DNA of 50,697 nt from Carpediemonas membranifera (taxonomy: Eukaryota > Fornicata), in assembly GCA_019828565.1 (NCBI GenBank), contig JAHDYR010000059.1, positions 1-50,697 on the forward strand, read 5' to 3'. Each line of letters begins with the position of its first letter. The first letter of the stretch is position 1. The notes beneath the pieces were generated by a model. It did not search any database. It had not been told where the DNA came from and saw only the letters and a list, made by a program, of their open reading frames with translations. Positions 29,780 to 38,024 of this stretch are shown here, in pieces. The position numbers and the translations under genes are program-made.

Positions 29780-29860
29780 TGTCCCCCAGAAAACCGAACA
29801 TACTCCGATGATGTATACTGACTATATACCACCGTAGTATGGCCTGCTTTCTGGGGGACA
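29780..29860. repeat. Short inverted repeat, 13-bp arms
   Basis: TGTCCCCCAGAAA (29780-29792) and TTTCTGGGGGACA (29848-29860) are perfect complements 55 bp apart; similarity extends weakly outward. It could be a tiny MITE or a hairpin. Confidence 0.7.
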
Positions 29861-30151
29861 GCTTCATTCTTTTGATTGGTTGATTCAGTCATTAGTTCCC
29901 GGCGACTGAGAAGGAGTTGACGCATAAAAACAACAGAGGATACTCTTTAGAACACACAGACTTTGCTGACAAGGCCACTTGGTCGTACGACCACTTTTGC
30001 CTTCGACCTTAAAATGCGAGAGGCAATTTGCTCGACCACCAATCTCGCACATGTTACATCAAGCATGGATATGTCATTAATGCACTCGCATCTATCATTT
30101 CAGCTGCTTCTTAGGACTTCGAACGCCCTGAAGCACGAATAAGGAATTTGC

Positions 30152-30201
30152 GTTTATCCTCCGTATATCCCCGGATTAACTGGCCATTCTAACAGTATGC
30201 G
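30152..30201 (-). repeat. Right 50-bp terminal inverted repeat
   Basis: It is a perfect reverse complement of 18068-18117, starting GTTTATCCTCCG and ending AACAGTATGCG on the plus strand. Confidence 0.9.
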
Positions 30202-30738
30202 GCATGAATCCCCCGGAGGGGGAGCCCTCCCTGCCCGCCTCGCCTGTAGGCGCCGTTGCCGGCGCTCGTAGGCTGGGAAACCCGGGGTCAGGGAGTAATC
30301 GGCCTTGGAGGTGAACATCACGAAGGCCGGCCCGCATCGGGGCAGTGGCCGGCGCTGTTGGTCCTCGCGGTGGATTTTCCAGGCCGCCTGGCTTACCCAC
30401 CATGGCCTTCCGGTTATCAGGGCGTAGTGGTATAGCAGGATGTCATTTTCTAGCATTTGGGTAGCCGTTATTTCCCTTTCTCGGCTGGGATTCTGCCACC
30501 ACTGTAGCTGGTGATCCACTCCTGGGGGGAAGGGATCCTTTATCTTGCTATACCCTTTTAGGTCGCCGTACATCCGGATCAAGTCGGCGATTTTCTCGGT
30601 TCTCGTGCGCTCCTTGCGTAGAGGAGGCCCTATGGGATGCTCGGGGAGGAGATCTTCTGCTCGGGCAACGTACCCGCCCTGTGGGTTCCTGGGAAACGCG
30701 TCCATTGCCGGCCGGTGGCTCGGATGAGGAGGGTGCAT
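30202..30738 (-). pseudogene. Probable N-terminal part of the LINE ORF1-like protein, cut by the 12-kb element
   Basis: A minus-strand frame from the ATG at 30738 encodes about 178 protein-like residues (MDAFPRNPQGGYVARAEDLL, KIADLIRMYGDLKGYSKIKD, LLYHYALITGRPWWVSQAAW) before running into the right inverted repeat, where it reads 16 further codons and stops. Direction and GC-rich composition match the LINE ORF1-like region that resumes beyond the left inverted repeat at 18067. I infer one ORF interrupted by the insertion. The two halves are not in the same frame if the 10-bp CGGAGGGGGA repeat is used as the joint, but the LINE carries many frameshifts. No domain is recognised. Confidence 0.45.
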
Positions 30739-30867
30739 TTTAGTGCTCCATCACCTGATCACACCATAGCCTTGTGGCGTTGCACGTTGGCCTTTCCGAG
30801 CAGGGGCGGGGAGGTGTGGCCTATTGCCTGAGATGCGGGGTCGGTTGCGAACCTTGTAGCCATAATA

Positions 30868-31646
30868 TGAGTTCACCACATTTGGTTCCTGTTACACCCA
30901 TTAGCCCGCCTGGCGACTACCACCAAGGCCCAGGCATTGCCGCAGCTAAGGTTCAGCCTTCTAAGGTACCTGATTCCCCTCTTGGCCCTCATGCCGATCA
31001 CCTCCAAGGCCCAGGCATTGCCGCGGCGGAGCCCCAGACCCCTAGAGAGGGCTGGGGGTCGGATTCTTCCACCACATCGTCCTCTGTGGAGGAGCTGCCC
31101 CCCGGGTCATTGGCATTGCCTTCCTCCCGCAGCGCCCGCGCCTCTGCTCCCAACCTGGTGGGATGGGGCCTCAGGAGTCCTCAACGCCGACTCTTCCGCT
31201 CCTTCCAGGGGAAAGCCGTCCCCCGCCGCCTCCAGCTGGCCCGGTCCCCTGCTTCCCCCGGTCCTCACAACGGCGAGGGCGCTGCCCCGTTTGTCACGCC
31301 ATTGGCTTCCTCCCCAGCTGGGGCTCGCACCGTTCGTCAGCCTGTGGCTCCACTTGCGTCAGCCCTCGACGCTCTCAGCACTTTGGATCGCATCGCCATG
31401 GACTGGCACTCGTGTGCCTATGCCTTCGTGGACATGCTCCATGAGGGGACCGACGAGGATCAGCCTGTCGAGAACCTACAGGCCATTTTGGCATTCCAGC
31501 GCACTTCTCAGTCCCAGATGGTTATGTATCGCAGCAGCAGGGGCGCTCTTGAGCGGGCCCTTAGGCAGTATGTCCCTTCGGTTTCCCATTTCCTTGCCGA
31601 CGGAAGCCCCTCAGTGGAGTTCCTGGGCGCCGGGACTCCTCAGTAA
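30868..31646 (+). CDS. Hypothetical protein, possible gag-like ORF
   Basis: The ATG at 30868 (MSSPHLVPVTP) opens 259 codons; the frame is open further upstream but without a better start. The first half is Pro/Ser/Ala-rich and contains a repeated peptide (QGPGIAAAKV, QGPGIAAAEP) encoded by a direct DNA repeat at about 30923 and 31003. The second half is more structured (IAMDWHSCAYAFVDMLHEG, ENLQAILAFQRTSQSQMVM, LERALRQYVPSVSHFL). It precedes a DIRS-type tyrosine recombinase by 730 bp in the same orientation, so it may be the gag of an element whose RT was deleted. It has no recognisable similarity to the other three gags. Confidence 0.45.
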
Positions 31647-32377
31647 ACACCCAGGGTTGAATGGGGGGTTGAGACCATGTTGCTGCTGTTCCTTGCGGTA
31701 TCTGCCTACCACTCGGGTTGCTGGGCCCCGGCATTCTCCCCCTTCTCCCAGCGGGGAGCGCGGCCACAGGGCGCCATTTGGGTTTCCCTCCAGTTGCGCG
31801 TCATTCCTACTAAATTCATGAGTTCATACCTTGGTTTCGGCTTGGTTGCAGTGGTGAGGGCCCTTGGCATGTTGCTGGGGGCTCCTCTGGACGTTCTTTG
31901 CCCTGTGGGTTGAGGAACGTCCGGGCGGTAAGCTTCCCTTGGTCTTTTGGATGGTAATATCCCATCAGACCGCTCACCGGGGGCTCCATGCCCATACGGG
32001 TTTCGTTGCCCCAGAGGGTGCACTTTAGGGAGCACAGAGAACCAACCCAAGCACAGCGCCCGTCCGCTAGCGGGTTATACAAGGCAGGCAGGGTGGTTTC
32101 AGGGGCGACGGCTCGTGCCTCCGGCGCTCGCATCTTCCAGTTTTCTGCCACCGGCCCGTTTCGCTTCCGTTTGACTTGGTCTCAGGCGATCTCATCGAGG
32201 AGGCTAGAGAGAGGCCTCGTGCGCCCTATGGGTAGAAGTGGTAAAGAGTTATGCTGTTCCTGCTGGTATTCCCCGAGCAGGAGAACTCCCGATGCTGAAT
32301 TGACCAAAATGTGGCATTCCGCGCTATAGGTCACCGCCGCTCTGTTTTGAGCTCTATAAACCACGAAAGAATCGCCA
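31647..32377. other. Spacer before the tyrosine recombinase
   Basis: Apart from the weak minus-strand frame above, nothing coding is supported. No reverse transcriptase motif is present, although one would be expected between gag and recombinase in a full DIRS element. Confidence 0.4.
31816..32151 (-). CDS. Weak minus-strand ORF, possibly LINE-related
   Basis: This 111-codon frame includes GSLCSLKCTLWGNETRMGM and LNPQGKERPEEPP. The NPQG peptide also occurs in the LINE ORF1-like fragments at 30.7 kb and 16.7 kb on the same strand, hinting at shared ancestry or shared composition. No domain is seen, and it could be chance in GC-rich sequence. Confidence 0.2.
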   Translation of the reverse strand: MAENWKMRAPEARAVAPETTLPALYNPLADGRCAWVGSLCSLKCTLWGNETRMGMEPPVSGLMGYYHPKDQGKLTARTFLNPQGKERPEEPPATCQGPSPLQPSRNQGMNS

Positions 32378-33400
32378 ATGGCTATCATTCCTCGGCGCTT
32401 GGCTTTGTTCCGGTTGGTGATTCCAACTTTCCATACCGGACATTTTAACTGCACCTTCCAGCTAGCGCTTAGCTCCAACGCCCTTGCTCATCTCGACCCC
32501 GGCTCGGCACGCACCGTTGCAGGCTGGGTAGCAAAGTTCGACAGAACACGAGATCGCCACCTTGACTGCGCAACACAGCTGGAGAGCTTCCTGACAGAGG
32601 AGGGCCGAACGTGTGGCCCCCAGAACGTGGCCCGGAAGGGCTATTGGATCAGACGGCTGGAGGGGATACTCAGCGACTGGACGCCGCCACTATTCGCGGC
32701 CAATATCGTCAGGAAAGCGAAGAAACGCGCCACTACCGCAGGCATCACTGGCGGGGCCCGCCCGATTTGGAAGAAGGAGTTCCGCGACGCCCTCGACCGC
32801 CGGGAGGAAAGCTTCGAGAAGTACCAGGCTCTCCTATTCAGTGCGCTACAGCTCATCACCATCTCCCGGCCCGGAGAGATCCTTAAGCTGACCAAGGCCG
32901 ACATCAGATTTGACCGGGAGTCACATGACGCCATCCTACGCATCGATAAGACCAAGACAATCCTCGGCGGGGTAGAGAAGAGAGTCCCCTTCATGTACGT
33001 AGGCACCTTCAACCCAGCCCTCGCCCTACGCTGTTGGATCAATGGACAGCCCAAACTCCATTCGAACACACCTATCTGGCGCAGGATAGTCCGGGGCAGA
33101 CTTAGCAGAGACACCCCCCTCTCGGCGGCGACACTTAGGAGACAGATCAGAGCCATCTTAGGCGAGAGGGCTTCGCTCCACAGCTTCAGAAAAGGTGCGG
33201 CATCGGAGCTGCTCCTCGCGGGGGTTGGTATCGAACGCATTGTACACCTCGGGACCTGGAAGGACCCTAACTCACTCCGCCCATACGTCGCCCACGCCAT
33301 CCGCACGAACCCCACCCTATCGAGGCAGGTGGCCGGCACGCTGCTGGCGAGGAGGATTATTAGACGGAAGGACAACAGAAACAAGCATACCAAGCATTAA
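32378..33400 (+). CDS. DIRS-type tyrosine recombinase
   Basis: An intact 340-codon frame starts at ATG 32378. A core-binding domain (LESFLTEEGRTCG, YWIRRLEGILSDW) leads to AKKRATTAGITGGARPI, which matches the recombinase at 36.8 kb (AKKVSSNTRATGGARPI). Catalytic residues of the tyrosine recombinase fold are visible: Arg164 in TISRPGEILKLTK, a Lys in RIDKTKTI, the HxxR box HSFRKGAAS (His268, Arg271), Trp294 in LGTWKDP and the nucleophile Tyr303 in LRPYV. DIRS elements use this enzyme instead of an integrase to insert a circular intermediate. No RT of the same element lies next to it, so it is a remnant or an element with a deleted centre. The basic tail may bind DNA. Confidence 0.88.
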   Translation: MAIIPRRLALFRLVIPTFHTGHFNCTFQLALSSNALAHLDPGSARTVAGWVAKFDRTRDRHLDCATQLESFLTEEGRTCGPQNVARKGYWIRRLEGILSDWTPPLFAANIVRKAKKRATTAGITGGARPIWKKEFRDALDRREESFEKYQALLFSALQLITISRPGEILKLTKADIRFDRESHDAILRIDKTKTILGGVEKRVPFMYVGTFNPALALRCWINGQPKLHSNTPIWRRIVRGRLSRDTPLSAATLRRQIRAILGERASLHSFRKGAASELLLAGVGIERIVHLGTWKDPNSLRPYVAHAIRTNPTLSRQVAGTLLARRIIRRKDNRNKHTKH

Positions 33401-34122
33401 GACAACACACTGAGTGGTAAAATTTCGTTCACCAGTGTTGTAGAAGTCGAATTCGGCATTTAGAAGCCAAAGATACAAACAATAGTAAGTCACAGTGAGC
33501 ATAAGAGAAGAGAACTGAGCATAGTTGTACCTTACGGACAGATCAAGGATATTGCGCACAAGTTTTGCCAATGAGCAGTTTTAGACAAAGCCAACTCCAC
33601 CAGGAGGCCTAAGGTACAAACAGACAGACGCAGACGCCATTAGCTCCCGTGCTCAAAAATGTCATTTTCAGGCCCCAACAAGGCCTAGTTCGTGAGTTCT
33701 GAGAAATCAACCTGAAATGAAACATAGGAACCCTGGTTGCGGGTAGACCTTGGAATAGAGTAGGGGTATAGGTAGGAGGAGCACTGTTAGTGTGCCAGAT
33801 TGTCCTGGCCCTCCGTGTGCTTCTCCGTAGCGTCCTGTCACAGGACCATCACTGGCACCTGCGCGCGCCGATCAATGTGCACTTTAGGTCACACTTCGAA
33901 ACGCATCGGCAGGTGTGAGCTCGGGGAAGCCACCCGAAGTAAATACTCGCCCCCCCCCATTTTGGTTGGATTTAAGAGGAGGGCTGCTTCGTGCTCGAAG
34001 TTAAGTGGCGCTAGGGAGCGCAGCTGGCAGGTTCCGGCGTGGGTCGGAAGCAACCGACCAGATTTTATTTAGGCTATATATCCGTCAAAATTCGACACAA
34101 TGGTGTCGAGACGTCAGTGCTC
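33401..34122. other. Gene-free region between recombinase and DIRS copy 2
   Basis: No ORF is supported. A 3' flank motif GGCATTTAGAAGCCA at about 33459 recurs as GGCATTAGAAGCCA at about 37437 downstream of the other recombinase. A possible 5S-like segment lies at 33985-34060. Confidence 0.4.
33985..34060 (+). promoter_or_regulatory. 5S rRNA-like segment, possible internal pol III promoter
   Basis: TGCTCGAAGTTAAGTGGCGC and the following GGTTCCGGCGTGGGTCGG resemble the intermediate element and C box of eukaryotic 5S rRNA genes (CGGAAGTTAAG..., GGATGGGTGACC). It lies about 60 bp upstream of the DIRS gag start. Only part of a 5S gene is present, so a 5S-derived leader is a guess. Confidence 0.25.
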
Positions 34123-34662
34123 ATGAACGAGGCCGTGGCCGAACAACTCGAGGCATTTAAGGCTGATCTGAGCAAGGAGCTCAGTGCTATGCGCCTCTCA
34201 CTCAAGCAGGCGGAAGAGAAGAACGCCGAGCTCCAGGAGGAGCTAGATGTGATGCGCGACGCTACGTTCGACGGCTATTGGGACATGCCCAAGGGTCATG
34301 GTCTCGCTGATGAAGCTAAGTTCCTTCGTGAGCTGTACCAGAAGATGGCGCTCGGTGCTCTTACAGACGTGGACGAGATCATGATTGCTGTGGCTACACG
34401 CTTCGAAGTCCTACGCTGCAAGGATGTATACGAGCACTCCACTGCAACTTACATGGAGGCGGCTCTCAAGAGAAGTATGGCGAACTTCTCAAACCTCGAA
34501 GACATCCGGGCCAAGTCGTTGCAGGTCGAGGTGGACATGAGGGGGCAGGCTAAGAAGAAACTCAAGAGAGTGCACCACAGCATTCAGAGCCAGAACAGTC
34601 AAGGCAGCCAGTCGGGCCGGGGGTTTCGCCGCCCCAGCGGCAACAACAATTCCCAACAATAG
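34123..34662 (+). CDS. DIRS copy 2 gag-like protein
   Basis: The ATG at 34123 gives 179 residues; the frame is open further upstream but without an ATG. There is a coiled coil (LSAMRLSLKQAEEKNAELQE), then the conserved MPKGHGLADEAKFLREL shared with copy 1, and a basic Gln/Asn/Ser-rich tail (SGRGFRRPSGNNNSQQ) suited to RNA binding. The gag of copy 4 at 48521 is also 179 residues long with a similar coiled coil and basic tail. The RT frame is open across the gag stop (PPQRQQQFPTIGDAQLWEQL), one base behind gag, so RT is probably made by -1 frameshifting or reinitiation. Confidence 0.75.
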   Translation: MNEAVAEQLEAFKADLSKELSAMRLSLKQAEEKNAELQEELDVMRDATFDGYWDMPKGHGLADEAKFLRELYQKMALGALTDVDEIMIAVATRFEVLRCKDVYEHSTATYMEAALKRSMANFSNLEDIRAKSLQVEVDMRGQAKKKLKRVHHSIQSQNSQGSQSGRGFRRPSGNNNSQQ

Positions 34663-34706
34663 GAGACGCCCAGCTATGGGAGCAGCTGGGTGTCTCATCA
34701 GAAGTC

Positions 34707-36530
34707 GTGGAGTGGGTGAGACACGGAGTTCCGATAGACGTACGTGCGTCAGACCGCCAGTCTCTGCCGATCATGAAGACCCGGGTCGGTCCACATGTGT
34801 TGGAGCAGATCCACAAGCTTCAGCGGTCCGGGGTACTCCAACGTGTGTCGAGGGAGACTCTACAGCATGTCGTGCCGAAGGGGCTGGAGGATGTTCGCCC
34901 CATCCACGATCTCAGGCGCCTCAATACAGTCTCACAGGAGAACAGGACATTCCGCCTCTACGGAGTGCGGAGGGCCGTATCATCACTTGCCCCCGACAGC
35001 TGGATGATCAAGCTAGATCTCAAGTCCGGTTACCATCAGTTGCCGATACGGGAGGCAGACCAGAAACTGCTGGGCATCGTTGTCCCAGGCGCCGCTTACA
35101 TGTTTCGCGCCCTGCCCTTTGGGTGGCGCCCCGCCCCTTTCGTCTTCCAGACAACGATGGTGCAGGTGGCGAAGGTGATTGCCTCGCAGTTCAATGTGAT
35201 GGTGGTCGTATATCTCGACGACCTTCTCATTCACTGCCAGAGTCGGTATCACCTCCAGAGCCAGGTCAGGCCCATGCTGCTCCTCCTCCGGAGAATGGGC
35301 ATAATCGTCAACATGGAGAAGTCTGTCCTCAGCCCAACAACTCGCATATCGTACCTCGGTCTCATCATAGACGCTCTGCGACAGCTCATCTCACTGGACG
35401 TTACGAAGGCGGAGAAGTACGAGGCAAAGATAGTACAGGCCCTGCAAAGAGGCTCAGTCGATGCCGACGAAGCACTAAGGATCCTAGGCCAGCTCCAGTA
35501 CTTCTCCGACACCTGCGAGGGAGGAAGGTTGGCCCTCAGACGACTACAGCAGCAGTTGAGCCCTCAGAATCCCATGATTCCGCTGATCCCCGAGCTCACC
35601 GAGCTTCTCGACCAATGGTTGAAACTGCTGAGACTCCGACCTCTGCCGACGCGGTCCTTCGCCTCCCTCAAAGCCGGTTGGGATCTCGGCGAGACTATAC
35701 AAGTGAGCTTAGCAGCAGACGCCTCGGGGGTGGCTGGGGGCGCGATCAGGGGCCACCAGAGCCTACAAGGAACCTTTCCCGACTGGATCAGCACGGAGAC
35801 CATAATGGTCAAAGAGCTCTACGCCGCTTACAGGGCTCTAGAACTGGTCGGGGACGTGTACGACTCCACCGTAACTCTCTTCACGGACAACACGGCTGCA
35901 AGAGCGTGGATAGTGAGACAAGGTTCGACGAGTTGCTCTCCATCTACCCTCAAGATCCTCGAATACATGCAGCGCTGGAAGCAGGAACACCGGTGTCAGC
36001 TGAACGCTCTCCACACAGCGGGTCACCTGAACGTTTCACCCGACAGACTGTCGAGGTTCGGGGCTCTCGAATGGCAGACGCCGCGCGGGGTTCTGGAGGT
36101 CCTGACCAGAGAGTGGGGACCCATGCAAGTGGACGCCTTCGCCAGCCCCTCAAAGAGTCTAGCACTCCCCGGATATGTCTCCGAGTACTGGACAAGGGCG
36201 GACCAGGGGGCCACACGGGAATGGAGGGGGACGAGGATATTTGCAGCGCCTCCATGGAGTATGATTCATCAGACTCTGATGAGGGTTCAAGCGATTCGGA
36301 CTTCCTCCCAAACACCCCCCTCCCAGTGGAGATCGGGGGTCGTCCTCGTTTTGCCAGACATGAAGTCTCCGGAGATCATGATGCTGAGAAGGTCAGCAGT
36401 CAAGAAGTTCTTCTCCATCCCCAAGGGCCAGCTCCAAGACTCGGAGTTGCAGAAGCTGGCGAACGATCGCGGGATGATCCGACTTGTAGCCCTGGCCATC
36501 CCCACCCAAGGGACGACTTCGAGGCAATAA
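34707..36530 (+). CDS. DIRS copy 2 reverse transcriptase-RNase H
   Basis: This frame is intact and lacks an ATG at its 5' end; the first is at about 34773 (MKTRVGPHVLEQ). It is open back into gag, which favours a gag-RT fusion by frameshifting. RT motifs: IHDLRRLN, IKLDLKSGYHQL, LPFGWRPAPFVFQ, VVYLDDLLIH. RNase H: SLAADASGVAGGA, TLFTDNTAARAWI and LHTAGHLNVSPDRLSR. The tail VLVLPDMKSPEIMML is shared with copy 1. The last part overlaps the recombinase ORF in another frame. The product would synthesise cDNA from element RNA and, with the complete motif set, appears functional. Confidence 0.9.
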   Translation: MEWVRHGVPIDVRASDRQSLPIMKTRVGPHVLEQIHKLQRSGVLQRVSRETLQHVVPKGLEDVRPIHDLRRLNTVSQENRTFRLYGVRRAVSSLAPDSWMIKLDLKSGYHQLPIREADQKLLGIVVPGAAYMFRALPFGWRPAPFVFQTTMVQVAKVIASQFNVMVVVYLDDLLIHCQSRYHLQSQVRPMLLLLRRMGIIVNMEKSVLSPTTRISYLGLIIDALRQLISLDVTKAEKYEAKIVQALQRGSVDADEALRILGQLQYFSDTCEGGRLALRRLQQQLSPQNPMIPLIPELTELLDQWLKLLRLRPLPTRSFASLKAGWDLGETIQVSLAADASGVAGGAIRGHQSLQGTFPDWISTETIMVKELYAAYRALELVGDVYDSTVTLFTDNTAARAWIVRQGSTSCSPSTLKILEYMQRWKQEHRCQLNALHTAGHLNVSPDRLSRFGALEWQTPRGVLEVLTREWGPMQVDAFASPSKSLALPGYVSEYWTRADQGATREWRGTRIFAAPPWSMIHQTLMRVQAIRTSSQTPPSQWRSGVVLVLPDMKSPEIMMLRRSAVKKFFSIPKGQLQDSELQKLANDRGMIRLVALAIPTQGTTSRQ

Positions 36531-37419
36531 GGGCCTCAGATGCTCTATGTGACGTGCAAGAGCCCGGCCGATCGCGGCGGGCGGCCATGGTGTCCCGTTT
36601 TCTGTGCTACCGCGTGGACCATCCTGGCCCTGATGCCAGGCAACTTAAGGGGTTCTTGCTTCAGGAGGCAGCCAGGGTTTGGAAGGAGTCGGTTGGTCTG
36701 ACAGGCTATTGGGTGTGTAAGCTCGCAATTCTCCGACTGGAGGCCTTCAGAGTTCAGCGAGCGTATCATCCGTATGGCAAAGAAGGTCTCTAGCAACACG
36801 CGGGCTACCGGTGGGGCAAGACCAATCTCTTCTGAGGAGATGCGGGCGGCAATTGCATCTGTTTATGATGCAAGATCAGTAGAGAACTGGCAGGCGGTTG
36901 TCTTTGGTTCCACTTGCTTCTTATGTGTTGCCAGAGGCATCAAAGTACTCTCTCTGACAAAGGAGGACATCTCTGCAAATGACTCTGGAGTGACTGTGCG
37001 CGCTAAGACAACTAAGGTCGGCCAGATCAACTTCGACAGGTTCATAGCCTTTTCGGAGCTGGCATCAGACCACTTTGACGTCGCAACGGCTTTGAAGTGG
37101 CTCGCAGCGCGCCTGAAGAGCCCCAGCGATCGGCTGTGGCGCCGAGTCACACCTAAGGGTCTAAGCCTCAAGCACGAGTGTTCCGAGAGAGAGATGAGAC
37201 GATACATCACGTCGGCCTTTGGGCCAGGTGTCACTTTCCACTCATTCCGTAAGGGCGGAGCCTCTTCTGAGGCTCTACACGGCACGCATTGCCTTCCTCG
37301 GAGGATGGGCCTCAGCGGCTAGCCTTAGACCCTACATTGCCCAGGCTGTGCGCAAGGACCGCCAGTGGGCCGCAGACAGACTGAAACGACTAACTATGGG
37401 TACAGAACCCAGCAGGTAA
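36256..37419 (+). pseudogene. DIRS copy 2 tyrosine recombinase, two frameshifts
   Basis: The ORF begins at about 36256 inside the end of RT-RNase H with an acidic leader (MEYDSSDSDEGSSDSDF), followed by a core-binding domain (HPGPDARQLKGFLLQEAARV, GYWVCKL). Near 36725 the frame moves by one base to SDWRPSEFSERIIRMAKK and the catalytic domain (ARGIKVLSLTKED with the Arg, FHSFRKGGAS with HxxR). Near 37275 it moves again to FLGGWASAASLRPYIAQ, which holds the Trp and the Tyr nucleophile. Every catalytic residue of the intact recombinase at 32.4 kb has a counterpart. As written, the gene is broken twice; either mutation or sequencing error could explain it. Confidence 0.8.
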
Positions 37420-38024
37420 AGCTCCCATGAAAATAGGCATTAGAAGCCACGACGGGTACGGGAGCCCCGTCATCCCCTCAAGGAAGGGCTAGTTGTCCGA
37501 GGCTGATGCCAGTCTCGGTACTAGAGATGATCAGCAGATAGTCGCTTTATAGAGCAAGAGGATCCACTAGGATGGTTCTGTCACTGGTTGGTGGCAAGAT
37601 TAAGGTTTCGCCAAGCGAAACGTTCTCCATCCTTCCAGAAGAGGCGGAAGTTGTACAGAACTAGTAGAATTGCCATCGCAAACGATTATTGTTGCGACAT
37701 TCACATCGGTTTGTCCCTTTGCTGCGAAGAACCGCAGTTTCCCCATTCACGCATCGTCATTGAGCATATCCTGCGAAACTGCGATAACACACAAAGCGGT
37801 GCCTAGATCAGCCACAACCGCTACATCGGCTATGTTAGGACGCCCATGCTCATTCTTTTGTCTCTTTCATTTTCTTTCAATCTCGGGTGGAGATAGCCTC
37901 GAGTCGCTCGTGACGGGCGGGACCTCCCCATTGGTTTGCACAGCGGATGAGCTAGTGCGGATGTGTCAGACATCCTCTGTTATAGAGCCACACTTTGTGG
38001 ACTGACCGATTCGTCAATAAACAT
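37420..38024. other. Gene-free region between DIRS copy 2 and non-LTR copy 2
   Basis: No ORF of substance. It includes the short GGCATTAGAAGCCA motif near 37437 and the presumed 5' UTR of the downstream non-LTR element. Confidence 0.4.

Larger units (their letters stand above)
29114..30151. other. Gene-free right end of the inverted-repeat element
   Basis: No supported ORF. It contains TTTCAC motifs and a GGTGAAAC half-palindrome at 29281-29319 resembling the left-end palindrome core, and a 13-bp inverted repeat at 29780-29860. It may hold promoter and terminal sequences. Confidence 0.5.
18068..30201. mobile_element. 12.1-kb element with perfect 50-bp terminal inverted repeats
   Basis: Positions 18068-18117 and 30152-30201 are exact reverse complements over 50 bp and diverge at the next base inward. 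Between them lie seven gene models, several with 28-40-nt introns, in a less GC-rich sequence than the flanks. Both flanks read as minus-strand LINE ORF1-like coding sequence, as expected if this segment inserted into the LINE. A 10-bp direct repeat CGGAGGGGGA lies just outside both ends (18054-18063 and 30214-30223), but 4 and 12 bp from the repeats, so it is only a possible target duplication. Contents: PHD, caspase-like, SET, OTU-like, GNAT-like and a transposase candidate. It could be a giant DNA transposon or an endogenised virus-like element. Confidence 0.7.
34123..37419 (+). mobile_element. DIRS-type retrotransposon (copy 2)
   Basis: Gag, RT-RNase H and tyrosine recombinase follow one another with overlaps on the plus strand, the classical DIRS order. 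Gag and RT are intact; the recombinase has two frameshifts. No flanking target duplication is expected for DIRS elements. Terminal repeats could not be delimited by eye, so coordinates cover the coding part only. Confidence 0.85.

Noticed and set aside
29622-29867. 81-codon minus-strand frame at the right end of the element
   Set aside because: It lies over a short inverted repeat, has no upstream or domain support, and its composition looks random.
30868-31100. Direct 20-bp repeat considered as a CRISPR or satellite array
   Set aside because: Only two copies exist, both inside an ORF encoding a repeated peptide; there is no array structure.
37420-38024. Search for tRNA or snRNA genes
   Set aside because: No cloverleaf, A/B box pair or snRNA-like fold was recognisable by eye.
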